From positions 1 through 41,754 of the IMG/VR virus record IMGVR_UViG_3300023176_006589: DNA of 41,754 bases. The stretch is one strand, 5' to 3'. Shown here piece after piece: positions 22,272 through 33,403 of the stretch. Positions within the stretch are counted from its first letter, which is position 1. Each line of letters begins with the position of its first letter. Under the pieces are notes generated by a model, which saw only the letters and a list, made by a program, of their open reading frames with translations, made no database searches and was not told the origin of the DNA. The translations under genes were made by a program, and so were the position numbers. The stretch is from a virus.

Positions 22272-25200
22272 TATTTATTCCTTTCTCTTTCAATTTTAAG
22301 TTCCTCTCTCAATTCATCTACTTCAGATTTAAGATCTTTAATAGCCTGAATTAAAAATGGAGTGATTTTATCATAGTTTACTGTTAGGTAGTCTTTGACT
22401 TCTTCGCCATCAATGATGACCTTTTCTTTACCGCCGTTACCAGATTTATTTATAACAACCGCATTAGGAAGTACTTCTTGTGTATCTTGAGCGATAACAG
22501 AAACTTCTTCCAATCCACCCTCGATAACACCGGCAGTTACTTGTTCAGCTTCTTTCTTCCAATTAAATCGACTTGGTTTCAGTTTCATGATTGTATCAAG
22601 ACCTTCACCTCTTGGAAGTTCTTGAATATTTTCTTTCAATCTTCTATCTGACCAGTAAGCAACAACGTTACCTGGTGTATATACTGAACCATCTAGATAT
22701 AGACGCCATCCATAATATGTACTGTAAAAACCGTGTACAGTTTGATTCATCATCAAACAGATGTTACCATCAAACTGCATACCACCCCAACCGTTACGAG
22801 AACCTTGAACTCTCCAAGAACCGTAAGAAGCGTTATTTGGATAGAAGTGAGCGCCGTTAATACCAGAGTAAATACCGTGATATCCAGTTAAGTTGTTCCA
22901 AGTATATTGATAACTATAACCAGATCCACCGTTGAACTGCCATCTAATAGTACCCATTGGATAATCATCATAAATACGAGTACCTTCGTAAGAGGCATTA
23001 GCACCTAACTTAATACCAGTGTGGAACGCAATTCTTAAATCAGGATATGGATAACCCCAACCACCACCTTCTTGGAATATTCTATAAGCATGGGCTCCGT
23101 TACCAGAGTTACCACCAACACCTTTTGGTTCCCACCAACGGGCGTATTGACCTTCGTTACTAATAACATTCATGTTTGAAGTTGACGAAGGATCTACATA
23201 ATAACCGCTGTTATTTGAATCATAGAAGATTGTACCGTAAATAGCACCATCACTTCCGAAGTATTTGCTTCCGTTCCAATAGTTCTCTTTCAGAATGGAT
23301 CTTCCATTCATATACATTTCGTTTACATTGAAATAGAAGTTAGACCTATCAGTATAGACATGAGCGTGTCCACCGTTAGCAGGACCAAACTGAATCCAAC
23401 CGTATGGAGTTTGATGTCTCCATCCCCAGTCACCACCTCTGAAGTAATAAGAACCATTACCGTAATCTATACTTGATAATCTACTTCTTCCATTAGGATC
23501 ACAGAAATAACCTGTATTATTTCTATCGTAGAATATATAAGCTCTGAAATCGGAAGCATATCCATTACCGTAAATTTCAGTCGTACCGTAATTTGTTCTT
23601 AATGCCCAACCACCGCCTGCATTAAGGAAACCGATATTATTACTGTTATCAGCATATACGTAACCACGAGCGTTATTACCTGAAGTCGTAAATAAGATTT
23701 GTGAAGTACTTGATGTAGAGTACAATCTCCATCTTGAAGAACTATCAGAGTACCAATGCATCGCTGTTGCTTGGTTATATAATCCTTCACCTGAGTTATA
23801 GTTTCGGAACCAGTTATCAGCGTAGAATTCCCAAGCACGTATATTATTACCTCTTACATCACCTGAACCTGAACCGAAGTAATAAGCAGTATCATTACGA
23901 TCATATAGAATATTTGCTCGTATATCATTCATAGAAGATACACCAGCACCATCCCAATAATATGAATTATTATCTCTATCGTAAATAAAGTTAACTTGTA
24001 GTGTACCGTTAATCCAAGTAGTACCACCTACATACCAGTTAATATATGTACCGTATCCTGACCTTGCGTCAATGTGTAAGTTACCGTTAGTTACTGCGAC
24101 AGAAGCATAAGAACCAGTCCAATGTCCGTTTGTACCAACTGCGAGGTATTGACCCCAAGATGGGTTAGGTCCATATAATGTACCACCTCTTTGTCTTCCT
24201 GCCGCATTACTTGTACTGTTAGGATCGTAATAATATCCAGTATCATTTGAATCATAGAAGATTGGAGCGCGGTAAGAACCACGAGCTTGCATATATCCGG
24301 GCTGAGCATATTCTTCCCAAGTACCGTTATAGAATAATTCAGTTCTACCGTTACGACGCCAAATTGTCATCCATTCATTATCAATGTCGTTATAGATACC
24401 ACATTCATCATTGTTGGCTGACATGAATACATAACGACCGTTAATTGAATAACCTTCCCAGCCGCCTTTACCGCCACCGTTAACCTGAATAGAACCATAG
24501 TTACCAGTTGGGTAATCTATATAAATTCCAGTGTTATCATTATAGCAAGGATAAATCCTGTTAGTAAGTAATGAATTTAAACGAGATGTACCATTAGGAT
24601 CTACATAATAGTTTGTATCATTCCAATCATAATAGATTGGAGTTCGAACATCTGAAGCAAATACCGCTCTACTTGAAATAGCAGCTCTAAATCCACCGTT
24701 GTTGATAATCAACATACCGTGATCGTTTAGTTGGTTAGCACCACCTAGTCCGCCTGCGTTTGGATGCGACCAACCAATACCATACATATTTGCTGTTGAA
24801 GTACCTGCAGAGTTAGGTCTATAAGAAGAACCCATTGCGAATACTAATTGTAATCTTGTAGAAGCGTAAGAACCAGTTACACCAAGACCGTAGTTATTAA
24901 ATGTATGATATCCGTTTTGGTCTGATGAATTCCATCTAGAATTTGAATGACCGTCAAAATAATAGCCTGTATTATTTCTATCGTAATATACATAAGAATA
25001 ACTATTTCTTGCATATAGATCGTCACCTCTTGCATGGTTACGATTTTGAATAACAGTTTGTGGTGTATCAGTTCTTGGAGCAACACCAGATCCGTTACCA
25101 CCTGGGTCGTATGAACCATAAGAAACTGTAGGTCCGTAATTACGTCCTTTTACTCTGATGTGATAGATAGCACCACCGCTACCACCACCTCTTAACCAGA

Positions 25201-28200
25201 TTACAAATCCTCTTTGGTTACCGAAGTGAGCAACTTCTGCAGCAATCGTAGTATATGTTTCACGGAAATCATCAAACTGAATGTCGTAAGTCGATCCGCC
25301 CCAGCCACCGAAGTTTGTTCTGAGTAAGCAAGTCAATCCACCGTGGTGAACACCAGTACCAATTGGGTTCCAAGGAGCTTGTTCAGCGTATCCACGATAA
25401 ATTTCGATCTCAGTGACAATATCCTGGTTGCCACCCCACCATGTTACTGGATAGTAAGTATTTTCGTTACCATTGATAACAATATCACCAGCCCAATACT
25501 GAGCATTGTTAAAGTCAGATGTATCAATAGAATTAACAGTAAGTTGATTTAATCTTGTTGTGCCATTAGGATCTACATAGTAATTAGTATCATTGTTATC
25601 ATACATAATCGGCGTTCTGAATTGACTGAACGCATATACGATACGGTTAGTGTCAACTCTGAATGATTCATATTGACCAGGTGAGTAAGATCTTGTTCTT
25701 CGACCTGAATAATAGTTAAGATAAATATCGTTGCCGCCTTGTGCATCAATATGTAAATTACCACCGAGATAAATTCTACCAGCACCATTTACAGATTCTA
25801 TTGTTGCAGCGTTTTCAACTCTAAGTTGATTTACTCTTGTATCTCTAAATCTTGAATCACCTGAACTTGAACCGAAGTAGTAAGCTGTGTTATTTCTGTC
25901 GTAGAAAATATTTGCTCTAACATCGTTCATGTAAGAAGTACCACCGAAGTCACCGTAGTATGAAGCATTATTTAAATCATAATATACAGGAGCACGCATA
26001 TGTCTTGTTGCTCTGAATACTTCAGTTGCTACTTCAGCATTATATTCTACTTGATCTCCCCAGAATACAAATGTTGCACCTGTACCATCTGGGTTAGCAT
26101 CAGATACTCTTATCTCTGCATCAAATGCAGTATTAATAAATCCGATTCTATTACCACGAAGTGTTAATGTATTGTATCGTGAATCACTTGCTGGGTTTGA
26201 ATAATATGATGTATCGTTTGTATCGTAGAAGATTGGAGCTCTCCAATCCTGAGAAGCAGTACCACCAACGCCGTGTAATCTACCATCGTTCGCAATATAA
26301 GACCTATCAGAACCATCTTGTCTGAACTGAACAATTCTGTTTGAGTTTCCGTTAGATACAATGTACCAACGGTTACTGTGCATCTGAATCTTACCTACGC
26401 CTGCCCCTGGGTTTCCTGTCCAACTTGAATTACCGTCTGAACGAATATCGGAACTTGTAATATTAATTGCATTTGCACCACCATTAAAGTCCCAGGTACC
26501 AGCAAGTGTAGCAGCGTTTAGATTTGATGTACTTGCTGGGTCAACATAATACCCAGTATTATTACTGTCATAATAACGGGCGAAATATGCATTATTACCA
26601 TACACATTACTTCCGATGATTACTTCACCACTTGTATTGATTCTGAATCTTTCAGTACCCCAAGATTGATTTATATGACCGTGATTTTGTCTGATTCTGA
26701 ATTGGTCGTCTACATAACCGAAACCAACTGACCAAGTTGTTGTATTATATCCACTTGAGAATAAGATAGAAGGTCGGTCAGTACCACTAGGTACGCTTTG
26801 AGCTGATATATCACCAACTCTAAATTCATGAACAATACCCCAAGAGTGATTACCGTATTGGTTAATGGTTCTTGCTGCAGTATAGTTTCCTGGTGTTGAA
26901 CCTGTTCTGTAAACAGAAAGAATATCTTGTGAAGGTCCATCTTGAATATCTAATTGTTTAATTCTTGAACCTGAGTTAGGATCTACATACCAATTTGTAT
27001 CGTTTAAATCATAGAAGATTGGAGTACGAAGTTGTCCGCGAATATCTGCTCGACCAGCATTGGTCAATCTCATTTGATATACGCCGTTTCCACCTCCAGC
27101 TGTAAATTGTAAATTACCACCTGAATTTGTACTTAGGTTATCTGGTGATTCGTAAATTTGCCATTGGTTACCACCGTTCCATTTAATACCTTCTGAAGGA
27201 CCTGGATCGTTAATAGTTATTGCATTAATATTATTAAGATTATAATTATTGAAATTCCAGTTACCAGCAACATTACTACCATCTTTAGGATCTACATAAT
27301 ATCCAGTATTATCTCTATCTCTTAATATTCTTGCATCTATAATGTCGGCTGTAATATCATCAACAGTTAAATCGCCGACAATATTAACATCTCCACCAAT
27401 TTGTACATCATCAAGTACTTCTAAATCATCAACTAATAAATTAGATTCAGCATTACGTCTCTTCAACATAATACCAGCAAATTGTCTTAAAGCACCACCT
27501 GAGTTGTAGTTCATTAAGATACGAATTCTTACATAGTAACAGCCGCCTCCGTCAGACCCATTATATGGAGTATGAGATGTTGGAATAGTTGTATGATTTC
27601 TGTATGTTGTCCAAGAAGTTCCTGTATAGTTTGCACCGCCAACTACAAAGTATGTTGTACCTGTATTACCAGCAATTGGTCTCTTCTCACTATCATATCT
27701 TTCAATACCATAATAAACTAAACCACCTGAACCTGAAATATACTTAACAGAAATTTCACCGTATAATTCTTCACCAGGAGCAACAGGAATTAAGTCAGAA
27801 TAGAATGTTCTATAAGCAGATGTTTGTAATACATAAGAACCTGCGAAAGGACCATCTGTTGTTCTAACATATTCTGATGTTGTGGTTGTAAGTGGGCTTT
27901 CATTAGGTGCCATTGCTTTAATGACACGCTTATCAAAATATTCTGTTCCATCAAATAGTACTAAGTCAGCTCCGCCTGAACCGTATGTCTTAACAAGTTC
28001 AATATTTTCATTACCGCCATTAAGTACAATACTGCCTGCAGATAATATACCATTAAAGTGAGCATTACCATTATCAAGGTCAATACTTGCTCTTACATTA
28101 CCAGAACCTACGAATACTAATTCATTTGGATTAGATGAACCAAAGTATGAATAAGCAGCATTGTTATTGCCTGCCCAGAAGATACCCCAATTAGTAGCAG

Positions 28201-31200
28201 TGTTCCAAATCCAATGTGAATAATCTTGAGCTTCTAATAGTTTATTATTATCACCATTGGAACCTGTATCCCAACCTTGTCTATAAATTCGACCATTAAT
28301 CATTAATGCTCGGTTTGTATTACCTGCAGCTGGATTTAAGTAATATGTTGTATCGTTTGAATCATAATAGATTGGTGCTCGCATTTGATTTGTTGCGAGG
28401 AAATAACCATTTTCTGTTTCAGCTTGTTTATTACCATTATAATAAAAATCAACACCTGCATTACGATCTGTTCTTATGACCCACTTATTATCGGTGTCGT
28501 TGTAAATACCTGCTTCATCAACTCCACTTGCCATGAAATTCCATTGACCAGCAATAGAATAACCAGCCCAACCATTTCTGGTACCACCAACTTCCATTGT
28601 GGCATAATCACCTGAAGCAACATCCATATAATAGTTTGTGCTATGATCTAAATAATATCTTAATGCTTGAATTGCATTGAATCTTGATGTATTATTAGGA
28701 TCTACGTAATAGCCTGTATTATTTGAATCATAGAAGATTGGAGTACGTAATTGATTATTTGCTAGGAAGTATCCGTTTTCTGTTCTTGCTTGTTCACCGC
28801 CATTATACATCAATCTCATTGCGGCCTGACGGTCAGCATACCAGAACCATTGATTATTTACATCGTTATAAACACCTGTTCGGTTGGCTCCATCATGCAT
28901 AAAGACAGAACGATCATCAATACTAAATCCTGAATATCCACTTCTTGCACCGCCGCTTACGGCAAGTGAACCAAATGTTCCTGTAGGTTCTCTTAATACA
29001 ACAGCGTTACCATCAAGCTTAATAGTATCCATTCTGGATTCGCCAGCAAAATTGCCAAAGTAAGCAGTATTATCTAGGTCATAATAAATTGGTGAATAGG
29101 TAGCAGTATCAACTCTTAACGTACCAAATATTTGAGAAGTATAACCACCGTTCGAAGCACCTGACGAACCTGTGAAAGTACCCCATCTTTGTAATGGTGA
29201 CCAAGCATTTGTACCAAGTGTTTGTGAAAGATATATTGGTACTCCACCGCCGTGGTCAAACTTGTGGAATTTATGAGCCCAGGTATTACTATTGTAATTA
29301 CCTCTCATCATCAATCCGTTAGTGCTTGAGTTTGCTCCGCCAATATTTTCATTACCAACATTGATGTTCATAAACTGTTGATAAGAAGTACTTGCTGGGT
29401 CAGCGTAATATGTATTATCATCAGCATCGTAATATCTGCTTGCATACATATTAGCAGCTGTTACATCACCTGAGAAATTACCTGTCCCTGAATGTAACGA
29501 AGCCCAACGATAACTTGAATTACCAAGAGCACCTGAGTTGTTTGTTATAGGTACTAATGAACCACCACTTGCTCCACCGTTTTGACCAAATACATAATGA
29601 GTAATTGCTTCGGAAGCATTAAAATACCAAGCAGCGTTTGAGCCTGTTGTGACAGCTCCATCAGCATGCCAGAATGTAATAGAACCCTGTTGTAATCCAG
29701 TTAATCCAGGAGTCTCTGCACTGTTTTGGTCTGATACTGTAAGACCTACACCACCGCCATTACTTTGTTTTTGTATTTCAATTCCACTTGAATAGAATTG
29801 GACTGTATTGTTTCTTGACCTAAATGCACCGTTATTAATCTGTAAACGATTCACACCATTTGTTTGGAAAAGTAATGTATCATTACCTGAGAAACCAATT
29901 AAAGTGTTTGTATCACCACGATGACGAATATAATCATCAATGTCAACTGTATTTAATTGTGAAGTTCCATCTGGGTCTAGGTAATAATTTGTATCGGCTT
30001 CAGCATAATATAATGAACCGTGATAATTTGCTGTTGTGTAAATATCCTTATTGTTTCTGGCACGAATATAAGTGGTATCATTCATATACCAACCGCCACC
30101 AGATCCAAACGCAAGTTCATCAGTACTTAAGAATGTTGATGTTCCAGTACCAACTACAAATGCATCTTCATTTCCATTTAATTGGATTGAACCTCCAACA
30201 TGCAATTTATTGTTTGAAATAACTCTTGGTGTTCCTGGAGTTGATCCATCAATTACTGAAGTATTATCGGTGACAGTATATGTAGGTGAAGCACCTGCGT
30301 TAACCATGACATCTGCATTATCATCAACAATTAATGCCTCAGAATAACCTGATGTCCAGAATCCCCAATTGGTTCCTGATTTTAATACTTGATATAAGTT
30401 GCCTGAACTATCACCGCGAATAGAACTTCCATCAACACCATCATGATAGAAGTGAATATATCTGCTACCATTTTGTGTTGGGTTTGAAGTTGCATCAATT
30501 CTGTTTAGATATAATAATGAATATCCACCGGCATTAGCTCCACTTATCGCGATAGTCGGGTTTGATGTTGCAGCATCGTCACCGTAAGAAAGTAAAGCAA
30601 TACCACCATTGCCTGTATTATCAGACCATCTAGTGTTGTTAGTAATATCACCAATTCTTACAGCACCATTTAAAGTTGCTGATAACGAAGCATCCGCTGG
30701 GTTTACATAATAAGATGTATTTTGTCTATCAACAAATTTATCTGCTTGAATATCACCTTCAACGACAACCGTTTGATAGAATGTTGAATTTGCATCGGTA
30801 ATATTTAATCTTTCAGAACCACCTGTAAAAAATGTAATACTATCATTTGCGTCAAAACCAAAATATGTATTAGTATCACCGTTATGAGCAATATAATCAT
30901 CAAGACCAATATCATTCATTACCGAAGTGCCGGCAAAGTTACCATAATAAGCGGTATTGTCGTTGTCGTAATAGATAGGCGAACGCATTTGATTTGCTGC
31001 TAATACATAAGTATCATTAACAAGCAATCTTTGAGTATTTCCAGTGACAACCTCAAAACTGTTTGCAGCATTAAAGTTTAAATATGTATCAGTATCACCG
31101 TCGTGGAATATAGTACCAACAAGACCAATTCCATTTACTCTTGAATTACTTGCTGGGTCTACATAATATGTTGCGTTATTTAAATCGTAAAATCTTCCTG

Positions 31201-33403
31201 CATATACATCAGGGAATATTGCATCAACAGTACCAGTAATATTTGTTCCATTAACTTCGAATCTTTGTGTACCGCCTGTATATACTTGATAATTATCATT
31301 TGCGTTAAAACCAAAGTATGTATCGGTATCTCCATTGTGTTGAATATAATCATCAATACCAATGGTCTTCATTACTGATGTTGAATTTGGATCAGCATAG
31401 TAATTAGTATTATCTGAATCTATAAATCTTGAAGCAGAAAGGTCACCGGTGAATGTACCATTAACTGCTGTGATATCTCCATTTACATCGAGATCACCTT
31501 CAATAGTAACACCTGAATTATTCGCGGTTAATCTTGTAACACCGTCTGTATCTAAATCTATTGTTGCTGTATCAAATCTTATTAATGTATCAGTATCACC
31601 GTTATGAGAAAGAGTACTATCGATGCTTACAGTATTTAATACTGAATTACCAGCAGGATCTACAATGTATGTATTGTTTCCAGAATCAATTAATCTTGGA
31701 GCATATAAATCTGGTTGAACTGTTACTGAACTTGATGTGACGGTAACTCTGTTTGAACCGTCGGCACCAATAACAACTTGATCATTCGCGGGAAACCCAA
31801 TATAAGTATTTGTATCTCCGCTGTGTTGAACATAATCATCAAGTTGGATTGTTTTCATTACCGAAGTTGCATTCGGATTTACAACATAAGTATTATCATC
31901 TGCATCTACAAATCTTTGACCAATTACATCGGTTGCTGCACTTACCGAACCGGCTGATGCTGAAATATTTCCAGTAGTTGCTGTAATATTGTTTTGTGCT
32001 GTAATACTATCACCAGCAATAACATCTCCTGCAGTTGCGGTAATATCACCAGTTGTTGCTGTAATATTATTTTGTGCAATAACATCAGTACCAGCATTTA
32101 CAGTTGTTCCTGCTGAAACTGAACCTGCTGTTGCAGATATATTTCCGGCTGTTGCTGTAATATTTCCTGAAGTTGCAGTAATATCTTGTGTTGCAGTTAC
32201 ATCATTAGCGGCAATTACATCTCTTCCTGCTTCAACATCTCGCTCAACTTCAAGGTCACCTTGAGCATCTGATTTCATTGCCCAGTTGGCAGCGTTATTT
32301 AAAAATCCAATTTCACCGTTCTGATGATATATAGTTCTATTAACACCTTGACCATCAAAGAATATCTGTGCAGGACCTACATTATCACCTAAGGTAAGAT
32401 CACCTTGTATTGTTATATTTCCTGCTGCGGTATCGTCAACATCTGATCTTAAGAATTGATATCCTTCTAAACCATCAACTGTATCAGCATCAAATCCATT
32501 ATTAGCACCTTCATCTGCAGTTGTAATAATTCTACCTAATACCGAACCACCAACTTCGAGTTGCCAATAATCACCTGTTTCATTCCAAACAAGTTTTGGA
32601 TTTACTAATGTACCGCGTTCAACTTCAATACCTGCATTTTCTGAAGGAGTTGAACCTGTGTAATTTGCATTGAGTGTTATAATATTATCAGCTAATAAAA
32701 TCTCTTCAGTATTTACATATGTTGTATTACCTGAAACAGTAAGATCACCACCAACAGTTAAACTTCCTGCCACTTGAGCATTTGCTTGTGCATCAAGTAA
32801 TGCTTTAATTACTGCTTGTCCATCAACAGTTAAATTTACATCAATCTGAGCAGACCCAGTAACATCAATATCTTGACTGAAGAATATATTACCTGCAGCA
32901 GTATCGTCTACATCGGATCTTAAGAATTGGCTTGCTTCTAATCCATCAACTGTATCAGCATCTAAGCCATTACCCGAGCCTTCATCTGCAGTTGTAAGAA
33001 TACGATTGCCTTCAATCGTTGTTGTGGAAAGACCTGTAAAATCTGTTCCTGTACTTGTAAATGCTAATTTAGATGAACCTGCGTAATTAATAACAATACC
33101 AGCAGTATCATCATGAAACTCAATACTGTTATCAATACCAGGATTTGTTATTTTATAATCACCAGCTGAAATGTTGCGAATCTGGAGTGAATCAGAATCA
33201 CCTTCAAATGCTGCGATAATTGTACTTGCGGAGTGACCACCAGAATTGGTAACTTTTAATGTCGCGGTACTTTGCGTACCTTGTGTAAGGACTGTATCAC
33301 CGGTGACCTGAAGTTTTTCTCCAGTATCCGTCGTGCTGCCGATAACAGCATTTTCCGGTGTCAAGAGTCCATTCTTGACTATAAATTTTTTATCATTTGC
33401 CAT
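22271..33403 (-). CDS. Giant repeat tail fibre with C-terminal peptidase-S74 chaperone
   Basis: 3710 residues from ATG 33403, chosen over GTG 33412 because GGGGAG lies ten bases before the ATG but touches the GTG. Approximate layout: N-terminal LDADTVDGLEASQFLRSDVDD modules and a SGNTTYVNTEEI-LADNIITLN module shared with the next fibre gene (to about 380); ITATAGN-type short repeats (about 388-493); about 25 copies of a YYDxNNTxYYVDPxxTSxxN repeat (about 493-3400); and from about 3583 SDRRLKENIQ, VIAQDTQEVLPNAVV and a terminal coiled coil (LIQAIKDLKSEVDELREELK), the S74 intramolecular chaperone that trimerises fibres and then usually cuts itself off. It is very probably a trimeric, receptor-binding long fibre. 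It fills more than a quarter of the window. Confidence 0.93.
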   Translation of the reverse strand: MANDKKFIVKNGLLTPENAVIGSTTDTGEKLQVTGDTVLTQGTQSTATLKVTNSGGHSASTIIAAFEGDSDSLQIRNISAGDYKITNPGIDNSIEFHDDTAGIVINYAGSSKLAFTSTGTDFTGLSTTTIEGNRILTTADEGSGNGLDADTVDGLEASQFLRSDVDDTAAGNIFFSQDIDVTGSAQIDVNLTVDGQAVIKALLDAQANAQVAGSLTVGGDLTVSGNTTYVNTEEILLADNIITLNANYTGSTPSENAGIEVERGTLVNPKLVWNETGDYWQLEVGGSVLGRIITTADEGANNGFDADTVDGLEGYQFLRSDVDDTAAGNITIQGDLTLGDNVGPAQIFFDGQGVNRTIYHQNGEIGFLNNAANWAMKSDAQGDLEVERDVEAGRDVIAANDVTATQDITATSGNITATAGNISATAGSVSAGTTVNAGTDVIAQNNITATTGDITATAGDVIAGDSITAQNNITATTGNISASAGSVSAATDVIGQRFVDADDNTYVVNPNATSVMKTIQLDDYVQHSGDTNTYIGFPANDQVVIGADGSNRVTVTSSSVTVQPDLYAPRLIDSGNNTYIVDPAGNSVLNTVSIDSTLSHNGDTDTLIRFDTATIDLDTDGVTRLTANNSGVTIEGDLDVNGDITAVNGTFTGDLSASRFIDSDNTNYYADPNSTSVMKTIGIDDYIQHNGDTDTYFGFNANDNYQVYTGGTQRFEVNGTNITGTVDAIFPDVYAGRFYDLNNATYYVDPASNSRVNGIGLVGTIFHDGDTDTYLNFNAANSFEVVTGNTQRLLVNDTYVLAANQMRSPIYYDNDNTAYYGNFAGTSVMNDIGLDDYIAHNGDTNTYFGFDANDSITFFTGGSERLNITDANSTFYQTVVVEGDIQADKFVDRQNTSYYVNPADASLSATLNGAVRIGDITNNTRWSDNTGNGGIALLSYGDDAATSNPTIAISGANAGGYSLLYLNRIDATSNPTQNGSRYIHFYHDGVDGSSIRGDSSGNLYQVLKSGTNWGFWTSGYSEALIVDDNADVMVNAGASPTYTVTDNTSVIDGSTPGTPRVISNNKLHVGGSIQLNGNEDAFVVGTGTSTFLSTDELAFGSGGGWYMNDTTYIRARNNKDIYTTANYHGSLYYAEADTNYYLDPDGTSQLNTVDIDDYIRHRGDTNTLIGFSGNDTLLFQTNGVNRLQINNGAFRSRNNTVQFYSSGIEIQKQSNGGGVGLTVSDQNSAETPGLTGLQQGSITFWHADGAVTTGSNAAWYFNASEAITHYVFGQNGGASGGSLVPITNNSGALGNSSYRWASLHSGTGNFSGDVTAANMYASRYYDADDNTYYADPASTSYQQFMNINVGNENIGGANSSTNGLMMRGNYNSNTWAHKFHKFDHGGGVPIYLSQTLGTNAWSPLQRWGTFTGSSGASNGGYTSQIFGTLRVDTATYSPIYYDLDNTAYFGNFAGESRMDTIKLDGNAVVLREPTGTFGSLAVSGGARSGYSGFSIDDRSVFMHDGANRTGVYNDVNNQWFWYADRQAAMRLMYNGGEQARTENGYFLANNQLRTPIFYDSNNTGYYVDPNNTSRFNAIQALRYYLDHSTNYYMDVASGDYATMEVGGTRNGWAGYSIAGQWNFMASGVDEAGIYNDTDNKWVIRTDRNAGVDFYYNGNKQAETENGYFLATNQMRAPIYYDSNDTTYYLNPAAGNTNRALMINGRIYRQGWDTGSNGDNNKLLEAQDYSHWIWNTATNWGIFWAGNNNAAYSYFGSSNPNELVFVGSGNVRASIDLDNGNAHFNGILSAGSIVLNGGNENIELVKTYGSGGADLVLFDGTEYFDKRVIKAMAPNESPLTTTTSEYVRTTDGPFAGSYVLQTSAYRTFYSDLIPVAPGEELYGEISVKYISGSGGLVYYGIERYDSEKRPIAGNTGTTYFVVGGANYTGTSWTTYRNHTTIPTSHTPYNGSDGGGCYYVRIRILMNYNSGGALRQFAGIMLKRRNAESNLLVDDLEVLDDVQIGGDVNIVGDLTVDDITADIIDARILRDRDNTGYYVDPKDGSNVAGNWNFNNYNLNNINAITINDPGPSEGIKWNGGNQWQIYESPDNLSTNSGGNLQFTAGGGNGVYQMRLTNAGRADIRGQLRTPIFYDLNDTNWYVDPNSGSRIKQLDIQDGPSQDILSVYRTGSTPGNYTAARTINQYGNHSWGIVHEFRVGDISAQSVPSGTDRPSILFSSGYNTTTWSVGFGYVDDQFRIRQNHGHINQSWGTERFRINTSGEVIIGSNVYGNNAYFARYYDSNNTGYYVDPASTSNLNAATLAGTWDFNGGANAINITSSDIRSDGNSSWTGNPGAGVGKIQMHSNRWYIVSNGNSNRIVQFRQDGSDRSYIANDGRLHGVGGTASQDWRAPIFYDTNDTSYYSNPASDSRYNTLTLRGNRIGFINTAFDAEIRVSDANPDGTGATFVFWGDQVEYNAEVATEVFRATRHMRAPVYYDLNNASYYGDFGGTSYMNDVRANIFYDRNNTAYYFGSSSGDSRFRDTRVNQLRVENAATIESVNGAGRIYLGGNLHIDAQGGNDIYLNYYSGRRTRSYSPGQYESFRVDTNRIVYAFSQFRTPIMYDNNDTNYYVDPNGTTRLNQLTVNSIDTSDFNNAQYWAGDIVINGNENTYYPVTWWGGNQDIVTEIEIYRGYAEQAPWNPIGTGVHHGGLTCLLRTNFGGWGGSTYDIQFDDFRETYTTIAAEVAHFGNQRGFVIWLRGGGSGGAIYHIRVKGRNYGPTVSYGSYDPGGNGSGVAPRTDTPQTVIQNRNHARGDDLYARNSYSYVYYDRNNTGYYFDGHSNSRWNSSDQNGYHTFNNYGLGVTGSYASTRLQLVFAMGSSYRPNSAGTSTANMYGIGWSHPNAGGLGGANQLNDHGMLIINNGGFRAAISSRAVFASDVRTPIYYDWNDTNYYVDPNGTSRLNSLLTNRIYPCYNDNTGIYIDYPTGNYGSIQVNGGGKGGWEGYSINGRYVFMSANNDECGIYNDIDNEWMTIWRRNGRTELFYNGTWEEYAQPGYMQARGSYRAPIFYDSNDTGYYYDPNSTSNAAGRQRGGTLYGPNPSWGQYLAVGTNGHWTGSYASVAVTNGNLHIDARSGYGTYINWYVGGTTWINGTLQVNFIYDRDNNSYYWDGAGVSSMNDIRANILYDRNDTAYYFGSGSGDVRGNNIRAWEFYADNWFRNYNSGEGLYNQATAMHWYSDSSSRWRLYSTSSTSQILFTTSGNNARGYVYADNSNNIGFLNAGGGWALRTNYGTTEIYGNGYASDFRAYIFYDRNNTGYFCDPNGRSRLSSIDYGNGSYYFRGGDWGWRHQTPYGWIQFGPANGGHAHVYTDRSNFYFNVNEMYMNGRSILKENYWNGSKYFGSDGAIYGTIFYDSNNSGYYVDPSSTSNMNVISNEGQYARWWEPKGVGGNSGNGAHAYRIFQEGGGWGYPYPDLRIAFHTGIKLGANASYEGTRIYDDYPMGTIRWQFNGGSGYSYQYTWNNLTGYHGIYSGINGAHFYPNNASYGSWRVQGSRNGWGGMQFDGNICLMMNQTVHGFYSTYYGWRLYLDGSVYTPGNVVAYWSDRRLKENIQELPRGEGLDTIMKLKPSRFNWKKEAEQVTAGVIEGGLEEVSVIAQDTQEVLPNAVVINKSGNGGKEKVIIDGEEVKDYLTVNYDKITPFLIQAIKDLKSEVDELREELKIERERNK
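22447..22454 (-). promoter_or_regulatory. Possible internal late box (TATAAATA) in the giant fibre 3' end
   Basis: Exact TATAAATA on the minus strand within the codons for VVINKSG of the fibre's S74 domain, about 176 bases before the 137-residue gene. It could serve that gene, but it lies inside coding sequence and may be chance. Confidence 0.3.
23180..31930 (-). repeat. About 25-copy YYD-N-T-YYVDP protein repeat array in the giant fibre
   Basis: Counted by eye, about 25 degenerate copies of (R/Y)xPI(Y/F)YDxN(N/D)TxYYVDPxxTSxxN occur. The first copies, nearest the N-terminus, belong to long units that also carry a HNGDTDTYxGFxAND stretch; later copies are separated by variable Gly/Asn/Tyr-rich inserts. 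The same motif appears twice near the end of the fibre gene at 36775. Confidence 0.85.
31930..32240 (-). repeat. ITATAGN short tandem repeats in the giant fibre
   Basis: Residues about 388-493 read as short recurrent units (ITATSGN, ITATAGN, ISATAGS, VSAGTTV, VIAQNN, ITATTGD, ITATAGD, ISASAGS), predicting a regular triple beta-helix or similar stalk segment. Confidence 0.75.

Noticed and set aside
22272-22279. AATAAATA at the junction of the giant fibre and the 137-residue gene
   Set aside because: It touches the ATG of the next gene, so a transcript from it would lack that gene's start; it is likely a by-product of the stop codon context.
23180-31930. Repeat array considered as CRISPR
   Set aside because: The repeats are degenerate, in frame and coding for one fibre protein; there are no constant spacers or cas genes.
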